Assembly: GCA_965249185.1 (NCBI GenBank)
Contig: CBDFLS010000001.1
Span: 124,001-188,000, forward strand
DNA: 64,000 bases
Direction: 5' to 3'
DNA from: CBDFLS01 sp965249185
GTDB taxonomy: Bacteria; Chloroflexota; Dehalococcoidia; Lucifugimonadales; Australimonadaceae
Below, piece after piece: positions 33,934-42,548 of this stretch (positions are counted from its first letter, which is position 1; the number at the start of each line of letters is the position of its first letter). The notes under the pieces are model-generated. The model saw only the letters and a list, made by a program, of their open reading frames with translations. It searched no databases and was not told where the DNA came from. The translations under genes and the position numbers were made by a program.

Positions 33934-34825
33934 GACGGACCTGCCCGACATCCTCTATCGCGGCAAGGTGCGCGATACCTACGACCTGGGGGACGGCCTC
34001 CTGCTGATGGTGGCCACGGACCGCATCTCCGCGTTCGACGTGGTCCTGCCCAGCGGCATCCTGGACAAGGGCTACGTGCTCTCGCGGCTCTCGATTTTCT
34101 GGTTCGGCCTCACTCAGCACCTGATACCCAACCACTTCGTGGCCATGGCCGGCAACACCGCGGCCCTAGGCGAGCTGGCCGGCCACCCACGGCTCCGCTC
34201 CCTGCCGCCGGGGATCGCGCGTCAGGCCATGGTGGTGCGTCGGGCCCAGCGGGTGGACGTGGAGTGCGTGGTGCGCGGCTACCTGGCCGGCTCCGCGTGG
34301 GCGGAATACAAAGAGCGGGGCACCATCTCGGACCAGCCGGCGCCGCCGGGGCTCCGCGAGGGCGACCGGCTGCCGGAGCTGCTCTTCACGCCCACCACGA
34401 AGGCGGAGGTCGGCCACGACGAGAACATATCCATGGACGAGGTTGCGCGCATTGCGGGCCCCGAGCTGGCGGAGCACCTGCGCGAGACCACCCTCGCCGT
34501 GTACCGGTACGCCCACGACTATGCGCTGGAGCGCGGCATCATCATCGCCGACACGAAGATGGAGTTCGGAACGGTGGATGGCGAGCTCCTGCTTATCGAC
34601 GAGCTGTTCACTCCCGATTCGAGCCGCTTCTGGGACGCGGAAGGTTATAGCCCGGGACGGCCCCAGCCCAACTTCGATAAGCAGTTCGTGCGCGATTGGC
34701 TCCTGAGCACCGGCTGGGACCGCGAGCCTCCCGCGCCCGCGCTGCCCGACCACGTGGCGGTTAAGACCAGGGAGCGGTACCTGGAGGCTTACCTCCGTCT
34801 GGTTGGGCAGCCGCTGCTGTCGTGA
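33920..34825 (+). CDS. purC: Phosphoribosylaminoimidazole-succinocarboxamide synthase
   Basis: 301 residues from the ATG at 33920, which overlaps the purB end by 14 bases. YRGKVRDTYDLGDGLLLMVATDRISAFD is the PurC start. VECVVRGYLAGSAWAEYKERG and IADTKMEFGTVDGELLLIDELFTPDSSRFW complete the SAICAR-synthase core. It is the longer form of about 300 residues. It makes SAICAR, the substrate of PurB. Confidence 0.96.
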   Translation: MLLLETDLPDILYRGKVRDTYDLGDGLLLMVATDRISAFDVVLPSGILDKGYVLSRLSIFWFGLTQHLIPNHFVAMAGNTAALGELAGHPRLRSLPPGIARQAMVVRRAQRVDVECVVRGYLAGSAWAEYKERGTISDQPAPPGLREGDRLPELLFTPTTKAEVGHDENISMDEVARIAGPELAEHLRETTLAVYRYAHDYALERGIIIADTKMEFGTVDGELLLIDELFTPDSSRFWDAEGYSPGRPQPNFDKQFVRDWLLSTGWDREPPAPALPDHVAVKTRERYLEAYLRLVGQPLLS

Positions 34826-34856
34826 AAGTGTGTTTGAACTCTAATCGCTGAGGCAG

Positions 34857-35576
34857 ATGAGTATGGCTGAGGATAATTCGAAACGACATGCGCAGGGGCG
34901 TAAGAGCCGGGCCCGGGTCGACCGAGGCCTGCGCGCCACCCGCCGGAAGGCCCGCCGCCGCACGCTCTACTTCATCGTGGGAGGCTCCATCGCGGCGCTG
35001 CTCATCCTCTCTCTGCTCCTGCCCCAACTGCCCTTCGGCGGAGGCGCCCCGGGGACGAACCCCGTTACTGTGACGAACACTCCGTTCCCCATTGACGGAA
35101 CGGCCGTCGACGGCGGCACCCCGGAGGAGGTAGGAACGCTCTTCCTGGGCCAGGGCCAAACGCACATCCCATTCGGCTCCCCCCACCCGCGCTACAACTC
35201 CGTGCCGCCAACCTCCGGCTGGCACTACGACACACCCGCCCCTTGGGGGGTCTACGACAGCCAGCTGGCAAACGAGACGTTCATCCACAACATGGAGCAC
35301 GGCGGCATCGTGATTAGCTACAACCTGGCCGACGAGGCCCAGATCGCCGAACTGAAGGAGTTGGTGCAGGGGCAACCGGGATACCCTGGCTGCTTCATTG
35401 TGCAGCCCTACGGGGCTATCGATGAGGGCACGGTCGCGCTCACCGCTTGGTTGTGGCTCCAGCGCTTCGATGGCGTGGATACCGAGGGGATGCAGCGGTT
35501 CATTAACGCCCACAAGAACCGGGGAACGGAGCAGCTTGGACCCGGCTGTGGCGGGTCGAGCCAGTCGGCCCGCTGA
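34857..35576 (+). CDS. DUF3105 membrane-anchored protein
   Basis: 239 residues. A very basic N-terminus (RKSRARVDRGLRATRRKARRR) precedes one membrane helix (about residues 37-58). The external domain has YNSVPPTSGWHYDTPAPWGVYD and FIHNMEHGGIVISYN, the core of DUF3105, with conserved histidines that could bind metal. No function is established. It lies 31 bases after purC and 32 bases before purS, so it is probably cotranscribed with purine genes without an obvious reason. Confidence 0.82.
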   Translation: MSMAEDNSKRHAQGRKSRARVDRGLRATRRKARRRTLYFIVGGSIAALLILSLLLPQLPFGGGAPGTNPVTVTNTPFPIDGTAVDGGTPEEVGTLFLGQGQTHIPFGSPHPRYNSVPPTSGWHYDTPAPWGVYDSQLANETFIHNMEHGGIVISYNLADEAQIAELKELVQGQPGYPGCFIVQPYGAIDEGTVALTAWLWLQRFDGVDTEGMQRFINAHKNRGTEQLGPGCGGSSQSAR

Positions 35577-35608
35577 GATCCGCGTCAAGCCGAACCGAGG
35601 GTAGAGAC

Positions 35609-35863
35609 ATGCAGTTCCTGGCGCGGGTCTACGTCACGCTCAAGCCCACGGTAAACGACCCGCAGGGCCTCACCATCATGGGCGGGCTCAGGTCCCTGGG
35701 CTTCGACGGCGTGGAGGAGGTTCGCGCCGGGAAGTTCCTCACGATGCGCCTGCACGCTCCTGACCGCGCCGCCGCCGAAGCGCAGCTCGACGAGATGTGC
35801 CGGAGGCTGCTGGCCAACCCGGTCATCGAGAGCTATCGCTACGAGGTGGAGGAGGCTCCCTAA
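35609..35863 (+). CDS. purS: Phosphoribosylformylglycinamidine synthase subunit PurS
   Basis: 84 residues, the normal size. ARVYVTLKPTVNDPQGLTI, SLGFDGVEEVRAGKF and the C-terminal NPVIESYRYEVEEA are diagnostic. PurS bridges PurL and PurQ in the three-subunit FGAM synthase. purQ and purL do not follow; the next gene is on the other strand and overlaps by four bases. Confidence 0.92.
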   Translation: MQFLARVYVTLKPTVNDPQGLTIMGGLRSLGFDGVEEVRAGKFLTMRLHAPDRAAAEAQLDEMCRRLLANPVIESYRYEVEEAP

Positions 35864-37008
35864 GCCCCCGCGCCCCGGCGGCGTCCCACCCGGTAGGTTA
35901 CATAGAGGAGCAGGCCCAGCAGCGCGACGCTTATGGGCGCCACGATGGCGGAGATCACCCCCCAGTTGGGCTCCTCGCCCTTCACGAAGACCAGATTGAT
36001 GCGAGCGTCGGGGTCGCCGGTGCGCGCCGCCTCTTCAGCCACGGGCGCGGTTCCCTCTTGCAGCTCCTTGCTGAGGAGCTTGCCCTGCCGCTCGATGGCC
36101 GTGAGCACGCCACTGAAGTCGGGGGTGAACACCCGCAGGGAGATGTCCGCCCGTTCGGCGCCTTTACGTATCGAGAGGGCCACCATGTCCAGCTCGCCCT
36201 CCTTCAGACCGATGAGCCGCTTCACCTCATCCACGCCGCCGGTGATAGCAGAGACCTCGATGGTGAGCGATGCGGCGGGCGGCACCGTCGTCTCGTCGGG
36301 TGAAAAGAGGGTGAGGGAGATAGTAGCCAGGTCCACCCGGCGTTCGAGGAAGGTGAGCTGTCCCTGGAGCCTCTCGACCTCCGAGCGCACGCGGGAGAGC
36401 TCCCGCTCAATGGTCAGGATCTCGCTAACGGTAGTCGCCCTGTCCAGCAGCGACAGCAGGCTCTCCTCCTCACGCAGGGAGCTTTTGAGCCGCGCCTCCA
36501 AGTCGATGAACTGCTCCGACACGTCGTCGCTTCCCACATTCCGGCTCTGGACCACGCCGAGAGCCTCGATGCGGTCGATGGCCGTGAAAAACACCTGCTG
36601 AGGGACCCGGATGGTCATGGTGGCATATTGACTGTCCCGGTCGCCCGAGCTGCCTATGCGCTCCACGAACCCTCCAAGCTCTTCGGCTATGTGGCGCACC
36701 TCGGAGACCGTGGGGTCCACCAGCTCCACTTCGATGGAGAGCGAGGCCGCTGAGATGACCTTCCGACCGACGATTTCCAGCGCCCCGGATGAGGCCCCGG
36801 AGGCGGGCCCGGAGTCCCCCACCACTTGAATGGCCGCCGTCTCCACCAGCACCTCCATTTGCGTGGACGCTCCCCTGCTTATCTCGTCGACCGCCGATTC
36901 CCGACCGTCCACCGCCGGGCTATCCTCCGCTATGGCCCCATTGCCACACGCGGCGGCCAACATCAGCAGCGAAGCAACCGCCATGAGCATCATTACCAGC
37001 TTCTTCAT
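35860..37008 (-). CDS. DUF4349 lipoprotein with C-terminal membrane helix
   Basis: 382 residues. A lipoprotein signal (MKKLVMMLMAVASLLMLAAAC) is followed by the DUF4349 domain: RKVISAASLSIEVELVDPTVSEVRHIAEELGGFVE, TIRVPQQVFFTAIDRIEALG and a coiled coil (IDLEARLKSSLREEESLLSLL, then a SEILTIERELSRVRSEVERLQG stretch). It ends with a hydrophobic helix and a basic tail (TYRVGRRRGAGA). The function is unknown; it is expected to lie on the outer face of the membrane. Its stop overlaps purS. Confidence 0.85.
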   Translation of the reverse strand: MKKLVMMLMAVASLLMLAAACGNGAIAEDSPAVDGRESAVDEISRGASTQMEVLVETAAIQVVGDSGPASGASSGALEIVGRKVISAASLSIEVELVDPTVSEVRHIAEELGGFVERIGSSGDRDSQYATMTIRVPQQVFFTAIDRIEALGVVQSRNVGSDDVSEQFIDLEARLKSSLREEESLLSLLDRATTVSEILTIERELSRVRSEVERLQGQLTFLERRVDLATISLTLFSPDETTVPPAASLTIEVSAITGGVDEVKRLIGLKEGELDMVALSIRKGAERADISLRVFTPDFSGVLTAIERQGKLLSKELQEGTAPVAEEAARTGDPDARINLVFVKGEEPNWGVISAIVAPISVALLGLLLYVTYRVGRRRGAGA

Positions 37009-37104
37009 GATCGCCCCCTCATGTTCGTGTTGACTGTTAGACGGCCCGCGCCCCCGAAAAGTTCCACCGCTCGGGATGACCCGCGTGACCGCGACATCGC
37101 TATT

Positions 37105-37173
37105 GTCATTCTGAGTCCCGTGTAGGCGGGCGAAGAATCTGTGGTGCAGATCCTTCGCTTCCCTCAGGATGAC
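37105..37173. repeat. Imperfect palindromic repeat (GTCATTYTGAG type), short copy
   Basis: Outer arms GTCATTCTGAG and CTCAGGATGAC, inner arms CGAAGAATCT and AGATCCTTCG. It is related to the longer element at 16147-16264. Its small size, terminal inverted arms and lack of coding resemble a MITE. Confidence 0.55.
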
Positions 37174-37499
37174 AAAACCGCCCGCTCATGGTGAGCCTGT
37201 CGAACCATCGTGGTGAGGCGAGTGTGCCCTGAGTCTATCGAAGGGAACCATGAGCGGGTGTCCGGAGCGGCGGCGAGTCTTCCCTTGAGGCCTTCCGTAG
37301 AAAAGACGTGGGTTTGCCAAACCGTCAACAAAACCGCCCGCTCATGGTGAGCCTGTCGAACCATCGTGGTGAGGCGAGTGTGCCCTGAGTCTATCGAAGG
37401 GAACCATGAGCGGGTGTCCGGAGCGGCGGCGAGTCTTCCCTTGAGGCCTTCCGTAGAAAAGACGTGGGTTTGCCAAACCGTCAACAAAACCGCCCGCTC
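37172..37499. repeat. 156-bp tandem direct repeat, two full copies plus a 16-base start
   Basis: Units start at 37172, 37328 and 37484 with ACAAAACCGCCCGCTC. The two full units look identical base for base. Each contains an inverted pair CCCGCTCATGGT / ACCATGAGCGGG that can form a long hairpin. Identity of the copies points to a very recent duplication. Confidence 0.85.
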
Positions 37500-37593
37500 C
37501 CAAGAGCTCGGAGTCCGGCGTGAGGGGTCAAGATTTTGGAGGCCGTTGCAAGAGAGAAGCCTTAAGATTTCCGGCGCGGGGCTACCGCCTCAG

Positions 37594-38316
37594 CTACACC
37601 GACAGCAGGTGGTCGGCTAGCTCCCGGGGCGCCGAGAGGAAGGGCGAGTGGCTGGTGTCCATGGTGATGACCCTCCGGCACGGGAAGGCAGTGTAGAGCC
37701 GTTTCTGCACCGACGGGGCCAGCGAGCGGTCGCGCAGGCAGGTGATATAGACCCGGGGCACCCTGCCGAAGTTCTCTTCCGTGGTGTGGACCGGCGTGGT
37801 GTTGGGTGCGATGGCCTCGGGCGTCGTAAGCGCCTTGGCCCACGCCACGTCCTCGTCGGAGCAGTCGCCGTACAGGATATCCTTGATGGCTTCGTCCCAA
37901 AGAGTGAACGACTTTTCGTCCGGCGCCATAACCACATTCTTCAGAAAGATGCTCTGGGCCGGGTCCGTGTTCTCCCTGGCCGCCTGGAACATCGATTCGC
38001 CGTTCTTGAGGATGCGGGCGTTGAGGTAGACGAGGGTTCTGATCCTGTCGGGACGCTCTTCGGCCGTCTGGGTGATGACCATGCCTCCCATGCTGTGGCC
38101 CAGCAGCACCACCGGCTCCGGCTGACCATCGATGGCCTCACACACCCGGTCCACGTAGGACTGGAAGGTCACTTCGCCGATGGGCGTCTTGTCCTGGCCG
38201 TGGCCTGGCATGTCCAGGGCGAGGGCTTTATGGCCCGCCTTTTCCAAGAGTGGGACCACCTTGTCCCAGCACCAGGCGCCTCCTCCCGCCCCATGGACCA
38301 GGACGAATGTGCTCAC
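37594..38316 (-). CDS. Alpha/beta hydrolase (salicylate-esterase/EstC-like)
   Basis: 240 residues from a GTG at 38316 with AGAGGGAG just upstream. A longer frame to 38406 is not conserved. FVLVHGAGGGAWCWDKVVPLLEKAGH holds the oxyanion hole. The nucleophile Ser is in LLGHSMGGMVITQ, and the His in TSHSPFLSAP. The family includes plant-type hydroxynitrile lyases and methylesterases. It lies downstream of hisB on the same strand, 117 bases apart, without a metabolic link. Confidence 0.85.
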   Translation of the reverse strand: MSTFVLVHGAGGGAWCWDKVVPLLEKAGHKALALDMPGHGQDKTPIGEVTFQSYVDRVCEAIDGQPEPVVLLGHSMGGMVITQTAEERPDRIRTLVYLNARILKNGESMFQAARENTDPAQSIFLKNVVMAPDEKSFTLWDEAIKDILYGDCSDEDVAWAKALTTPEAIAPNTTPVHTTEENFGRVPRVYITCLRDRSLAPSVQKRLYTAFPCRRVITMDTSHSPFLSAPRELADHLLSV

Positions 38317-38433
38317 GTCTCCCTCTTCATCCCGTTGTCTTACTTCGGGCCGATGTCTTACTTCGGGGAGCTTTTGGGTCCAAGAAGTGGATGTCCGGGC
38401 CCTCACTGGGGGTGGGGTGCTGTCAGGACGGCG

Positions 38434-39033
38434 TTATCGGGAGATGGTGCCCTTGGTGCTCGGCACCTGCTTGCCAGCCCTGGCGTCTATCTCCGCGGCG
38501 TCCCGGATAGCTTTAGCCAGCCCCTTGAAGGCCGCCTCCGCCATGTGGTGGGCGTTGACGCCGCTGAGCAGCTTCACGTGGAGGGTGGCCCTGGCCTCCG
38601 TCGCCAGGGTCTGGAGAAAGTGGCGCACGAGGTCGCCGGGCAGGTCGGCTATGCTCTTGTCGGAGATGCCCAGCTCCACGGTGGCGTAGCCGCGGCCGCT
38701 GAAGTCGATGGCGACCTGGGCCAGCGCTTCGTCCAGCGGGACCAGCGCGTGGCCCATGCGCCGGATGCCAGCGCCTTCGCCCACCGCCTCGTTGAGCGCG
38801 CGGCCCAACGCGATGGCCGTGTCCTCCACCGTGTGGTGCCAGCCCGTCTGCGGATCGCCCTTGGTGACCACCTCCAGGTCCAGCAGGCCATGCTTGGCGA
38901 GCTGGGACAGCAGGTGGTCCAGTACGCCGTTGCCCGTGCTCACCTGGGCGCGGCCGGCGCCGTCCAGGGCAATTGTGGCGCTCACCTTGGTCTCCGCCGT
39001 CTCCCGGCTGACCGTTGCTTTACGTTCAGGCAT
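38434..39033 (-). CDS. hisB: Imidazoleglycerol-phosphate dehydratase
   Basis: 199 residues, the single-domain form. The metal-binding motifs are DLEVVTKGDPQTGWHHTVEDTAIALG and HLLSGVNAHHMAEAAFKG. STGNGVLDHLLSQLAKHG is the family start. It performs step 6 of histidine synthesis. It follows hisC by 14 bases. Confidence 0.97.
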   Translation of the reverse strand: MPERKATVSRETAETKVSATIALDGAGRAQVSTGNGVLDHLLSQLAKHGLLDLEVVTKGDPQTGWHHTVEDTAIALGRALNEAVGEGAGIRRMGHALVPLDEALAQVAIDFSGRGYATVELGISDKSIADLPGDLVRHFLQTLATEARATLHVKLLSGVNAHHMAEAAFKGLAKAIRDAAEIDARAGKQVPSTKGTISR

Positions 39034-39047
39034 TCCGTTCCTCGTCG

Positions 39048-40166
39048 TTAGTTGGGTGAAACCGTCTGGTCCCGGAGCGTCCCGTCCAGCGCTTCCATGA
39101 GCCGGTCCGTCTGCTGGGGCGTACCCACGCTGACACGGACGAAATCGCGCAGCCTTGGGTGGCCGAAGTATCGCACAAAGACGCCGCGCCGGGCCAGCCC
39201 TTGGTAGACGGCCTGGCCTTTGCCATCGGGGAGCTGGCAGAGGACGAAGTTGGCGTCCGACGGCAAGGGCGTGACGCCGGGCGCCTTCGCCAGCAGGTCG
39301 CTCATCCGCTCCCGCTCCCGCACCAATCTGTCCACACGCTCGCGAAGCAGATCAAGGTCCTCAAACGAGGCGAGCAGCGCGGCCTCTGCCGCCTGGCTCA
39401 CGCTATAGGGCGGCTTGATGCGCAGCAGCAGCTCCGCCAGCTCCGGCGCCATGACGCCGTAGCCAACTCGCAGTCCCGCCAGGCCGGCCCATTTGCTCAG
39501 CGTCCGCAGCACCGCCAGATTGGGGTAATCGGGCACCATGGGCACGACCGAACCCTGGGCGAACTCGTGATACGCCTCGTCGACGATCACCACGAGGCCG
39601 GCCTTCAGAAGCCGCTCGATGGCGTCCGGGGGCGTGCCTTTGCCCGTGGGGTTGTTGGGCGACGAGATCACCACCACCCTTGCGCCCTGCCCCGCGGCCT
39701 CCAGCACCGCCGCCGTGTCCACCTCGAACCGGGCATCCCGGGGCGCCTCCAGGGTCCGGACGGCGTTCACGTGGGCGGTAAACGTATACATACCAAAAGT
39801 AGGTGTGCAGTCGATAAAGGCATCACCCGGCGCCAGGAACGTGCGCATCAGCAAGTCGATGAGCTCGTCGCTGCCGTTGCCCGCCACGATGCACTCCGGT
39901 CCCAGGCCGACGTACGTGCTCAGAGCCTGGCGCACGGCCGTCTGCCGAGGGTCCGGATAGATGGGCGCCCTGCCCAGGCCGGCCAACGCCCGCTGGACCC
40001 GTGGCGACGCGCCGTAAGGGTTCTCGTTGGCGTTGAGCTTGACTACGTCGGCCTCCGGGATGCCGGCCTGCTGGGCCAGCGCCTCGGGCGGGTCCACCGC
40101 CTGATAGGCCGGGACCTCCAGCAGGTGCGCCCGCACCTCGGAGAGCGCGTCGCGGGTCTTAGCCAT
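39048..40166 (-). CDS. hisC: Histidinol-phosphate aminotransferase
   Basis: 372 residues. KLNANENPYGASPRVQRAL, AGNGSDELIDLLMRTFLAPGD, SSPNNPTGK and the PLP lysine in RTLSKWAGLAGLRVGYG mark HisC. It overlaps the end of hisD by eight bases and precedes hisB, so the histidine genes run hisD-hisC-hisB. Confidence 0.95.
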   Translation of the reverse strand: MAKTRDALSEVRAHLLEVPAYQAVDPPEALAQQAGIPEADVVKLNANENPYGASPRVQRALAGLGRAPIYPDPRQTAVRQALSTYVGLGPECIVAGNGSDELIDLLMRTFLAPGDAFIDCTPTFGMYTFTAHVNAVRTLEAPRDARFEVDTAAVLEAAGQGARVVVISSPNNPTGKGTPPDAIERLLKAGLVVIVDEAYHEFAQGSVVPMVPDYPNLAVLRTLSKWAGLAGLRVGYGVMAPELAELLLRIKPPYSVSQAAEAALLASFEDLDLLRERVDRLVRERERMSDLLAKAPGVTPLPSDANFVLCQLPDGKGQAVYQGLARRGVFVRYFGHPRLRDFVRVSVGTPQQTDRLMEALDGTLRDQTVSPN

Positions 40167-41469
40167 CGCGCCTCTCCAGCCGAAGCTCGACCGCCCGGGT
40201 GTGCCCGGTCAGCCCCTCGGCCTGGGCGAGGGCGGCGGCCTTCGGCCCCAGTTGCCGCAGGCGCTCGGCGCCCAGCTCCACGATGGGAACACGCTTCAGG
40301 AAGTGGTGCACGCCCAGGTAGGAGCCGTAGCGGGCCGTGCCGCCCGTGGGCATGGTGTGGCTGGGCCCCGCCACGTAATCGCCCATCACCTCGGGCGAGT
40401 GCTCGCCCACGAAGATGCCGCCGGCGTTGCGGACCAGCGGAACGTAGCGCCAGGGGTCGCGCACCAGCAGGCAGAGGTGCTCGGGCGCATAGGCGTTGGC
40501 CAGGGCCAGCGCCTCCTCCAGCGTGTCGACGACTACCACGGCGCCCTGCCCTGTCACCGCAGCCTGGGCGATGTCCCGGCGCTCCATGCCCTCGAGCTGG
40601 CGCTCTATCTCAACGGCAACCCGCTCCGCCAAGGGGGCGCTGGTGGTGAGGAGTATGGGCGACGCCATGGTGTCGTGCTCGGCCTGGGCCAGTAGGTCGG
40701 CGGCGCACAGCACCGGGTCCGCCGAGTCGTCGGCCACCAACACCGTCTCCGTCGGGCCGTAGAGGCCGTCGATCTCCACGTCGCCGTAGACCTCACGCTT
40801 GGCCAGGGCCACGAAGAGATTGCCGGGGCCGCACACCTTATCGACCCGGGGCACCGCCTCCGTGCCGTAGGCCATGGCGCCGATAGCCTGGGCGCCGCCT
40901 ATCTGGAACAACCTGTCCACGCCCGCTATAGAGGCTGCCGCCAGGGTCGTGGCATCGGGCCGGGGCGTGCAGAGCACCGTCTCCGTCACACCGGCAACGC
41001 GGGCGGGGATCGCGTCCATGAGCACCGTGGACGGGTAGCTGGCGGTGCCGCCGGGCACGTAGAGGCCCACGCGCTCCAGGGGAATCAACGCCTCGCCGTA
41101 CCCCTGCTGGCGGTCGCGCCACTCCTTGGGCATAGCCGCCTGGTGGAAGGCGCGAATGCGCTCCGCCGCCGTCTTCAGCGCGTCGGCCAGGACGGCGGGG
41201 AGCCCCGCCAGCGCCGCGCTCCACTGCTCACGGGGCACCTCGATGGGGTCCACCTTCACGCCGTCGATGCGGCGCGTATACTCGATCAACGCGGCGTCGC
41301 CGCGCTGACGCACATCCGCCAGGATGCGCCGCACCGCTTCGAGCGCGCTCAGCGGCTCGCCGAACAACTCCCGCACCCGCTCCAGCACGGCGGGAGGCGC
41401 CTGCACCGCGAAGCTCGGCCGCCGTTCCAGCAGCGCCCTGCCCTTCTCGTACCCTCGGACGATCCGCAT
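40159..41469 (-). CDS. hisD: Histidinol dehydrogenase
   Basis: 436 residues from the ATG at 41469, preceded by CCGGAGGAAGG. The frame is open to 41619 without conservation. YVPGGTASYPSTVLM, CGPGNLFVALAKREVYG and the zinc/catalytic block EHSPEVMGDYVAGPSHTMPT are diagnostic. It makes the last two oxidations to histidine. The N-terminus is divergent from the CitE-like gene, with 148 bases between starts. Confidence 0.96.
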   Translation of the reverse strand: MRIVRGYEKGRALLERRPSFAVQAPPAVLERVRELFGEPLSALEAVRRILADVRQRGDAALIEYTRRIDGVKVDPIEVPREQWSAALAGLPAVLADALKTAAERIRAFHQAAMPKEWRDRQQGYGEALIPLERVGLYVPGGTASYPSTVLMDAIPARVAGVTETVLCTPRPDATTLAAASIAGVDRLFQIGGAQAIGAMAYGTEAVPRVDKVCGPGNLFVALAKREVYGDVEIDGLYGPTETVLVADDSADPVLCAADLLAQAEHDTMASPILLTTSAPLAERVAVEIERQLEGMERRDIAQAAVTGQGAVVVVDTLEEALALANAYAPEHLCLLVRDPWRYVPLVRNAGGIFVGEHSPEVMGDYVAGPSHTMPTGGTARYGSYLGVHHFLKRVPIVELGAERLRQLGPKAAALAQAEGLTGHTRAVELRLERRDG

Positions 41470-41617
41470 CCTTCCTCCGGATGAAGGCAAAATTCTCCGC
41501 AAATCCGTAGCCACGAGTATAGCAGATGCCTTGCTACGGACCGGCTGCTGGCTGCTGGCCGGGCTCCCCGCTATACTGGGCGGACCGGCGGGCCCGGCCC
41601 GGCGCATCGAGTCCATC

Positions 41618-42538
41618 ATGGCTTACAACTCTCTTATCCAAGCGCGCTCGTGGCTCTTCGTTCCGGCCCACCAGGAACGGATGGTGGCCAAAGCATCGGA
41701 GCGCCGGGCCGACGCGCTCATCTTCGACCTGGAGGACAGCGTGCCTCCCTCCGAAAGGGAGCGGGCCAGGGCTGCCGTGGTCAAGCTCCTGGAGGCGGCG
41801 CCCTATCCCGGGCGGTCTCTCCGCTATGTGCGGGTGAATGCTCTCCCCCTGCGCCAAGAGCTGGAGGCCGACCTCGAGGCGGCGGTGCGGCCCGGCCTCG
41901 ATGGGCTGCTGCTGCCCAAGGTCGATACTACCGACGCCGTGCATCAGGTGGCGTCGCTGGTGGCCGCCTGGGAGTCGAAGCGGGGCATGGCGCCCGAAGC
42001 CGTGAAGCTGCTCGTGGCCATCGAGAGCCCCATTGGACTGCTCAACGCTCCGGCCATAGCCGCCGCCTCCAGCCGTGTCGCCGGGCTCTCGCTGGGCGCC
42101 GAGGACTTCGGCCGGGAGCTGGGCCTGCCACTGCGGCGCGAGGGCGAGGCCCTGGAGCTGCTGTACGTCCGCTCGGCGCTGGCCATTGCCGCCGCCGCCG
42201 CCCGGGTCCAGGCGGTGGACGGCGTCTGGACCGGCCTGGATGATGCCGATGGGCTTGTGGCGGAGGCGCGGCAGGCGCGACGACTGGGGTTCACGGGCAA
42301 AACGGCCATCCACCCATCGCAGCTCGAACCCATCAACGACACCTTCACCCCAGTCCCCGATGAGGTGGCCTACGCCCGGGAGGTGGTGGCCGCCTATGAG
42401 CGAGCGGTCGCCACCGGCAGCGGCGCCGTGGCCCTCCGCGGCCAGATGCTCGACCCGCCGGTGGTGGAGCGAGCGCGGCGGGTGCTGGACCAGGTCGAGG
42501 CGCTGGGCCTCGACGGCGGGGTCGAATCCACAGAGTGA
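41618..42538 (+). CDS. HpcH/HpaI aldolase, citrate-lyase beta-like (CitE/malyl-CoA lyase group)
   Basis: 306 residues from the ATG at 41618. RSWLFVPAHQERMVAKASERRADALIFDLEDSVP is the CitE start. VAIESPIGLLNAPAIA, LSLGAEDFGRELGLP with the metal Glu/Asp, and GFTGKTAIHPSQLEPIN complete the fold. Members cleave malyl-CoA, citramalyl-CoA or hydrolyse malyl-CoA. The next gene is a MaoC hydratase, as in beta-methylmalyl/mesaconyl-CoA pathways, so the pair likely handles a C4-C5 hydroxyacyl-CoA. Confidence 0.87.
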   Translation: MAYNSLIQARSWLFVPAHQERMVAKASERRADALIFDLEDSVPPSERERARAAVVKLLEAAPYPGRSLRYVRVNALPLRQELEADLEAAVRPGLDGLLLPKVDTTDAVHQVASLVAAWESKRGMAPEAVKLLVAIESPIGLLNAPAIAAASSRVAGLSLGAEDFGRELGLPLRREGEALELLYVRSALAIAAAAARVQAVDGVWTGLDDADGLVAEARQARRLGFTGKTAIHPSQLEPINDTFTPVPDEVAYAREVVAAYERAVATGSGAVALRGQMLDPPVVERARRVLDQVEALGLDGGVESTE

Positions 42539-42548
42539 GGTTGTCATC

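Larger units (their letters stand above)
37009..37593. other. Gene-free interval with repeats
   Basis: No gene is supported in these 585 bases. They hold a GTCATTCTGAG-type palindromic element (37105-37173) and then a 156-bp tandem duplication (37172-37499). The frame open through the tandem copies on the minus strand repeats the same peptide and lacks a ribosome site, so it is treated as non-coding. Confidence 0.6.

Noticed and set aside
37164..37487. Minus-strand open frame through the tandem duplication
   Set aside because: The frame stays open only because 156 is divisible by three; the peptide simply repeats and has no start context or known motif.
37172..37499. CRISPR-like array
   Set aside because: Units of 156 bp are identical throughout, with no short repeat/variable spacer pattern and no cas genes nearby.
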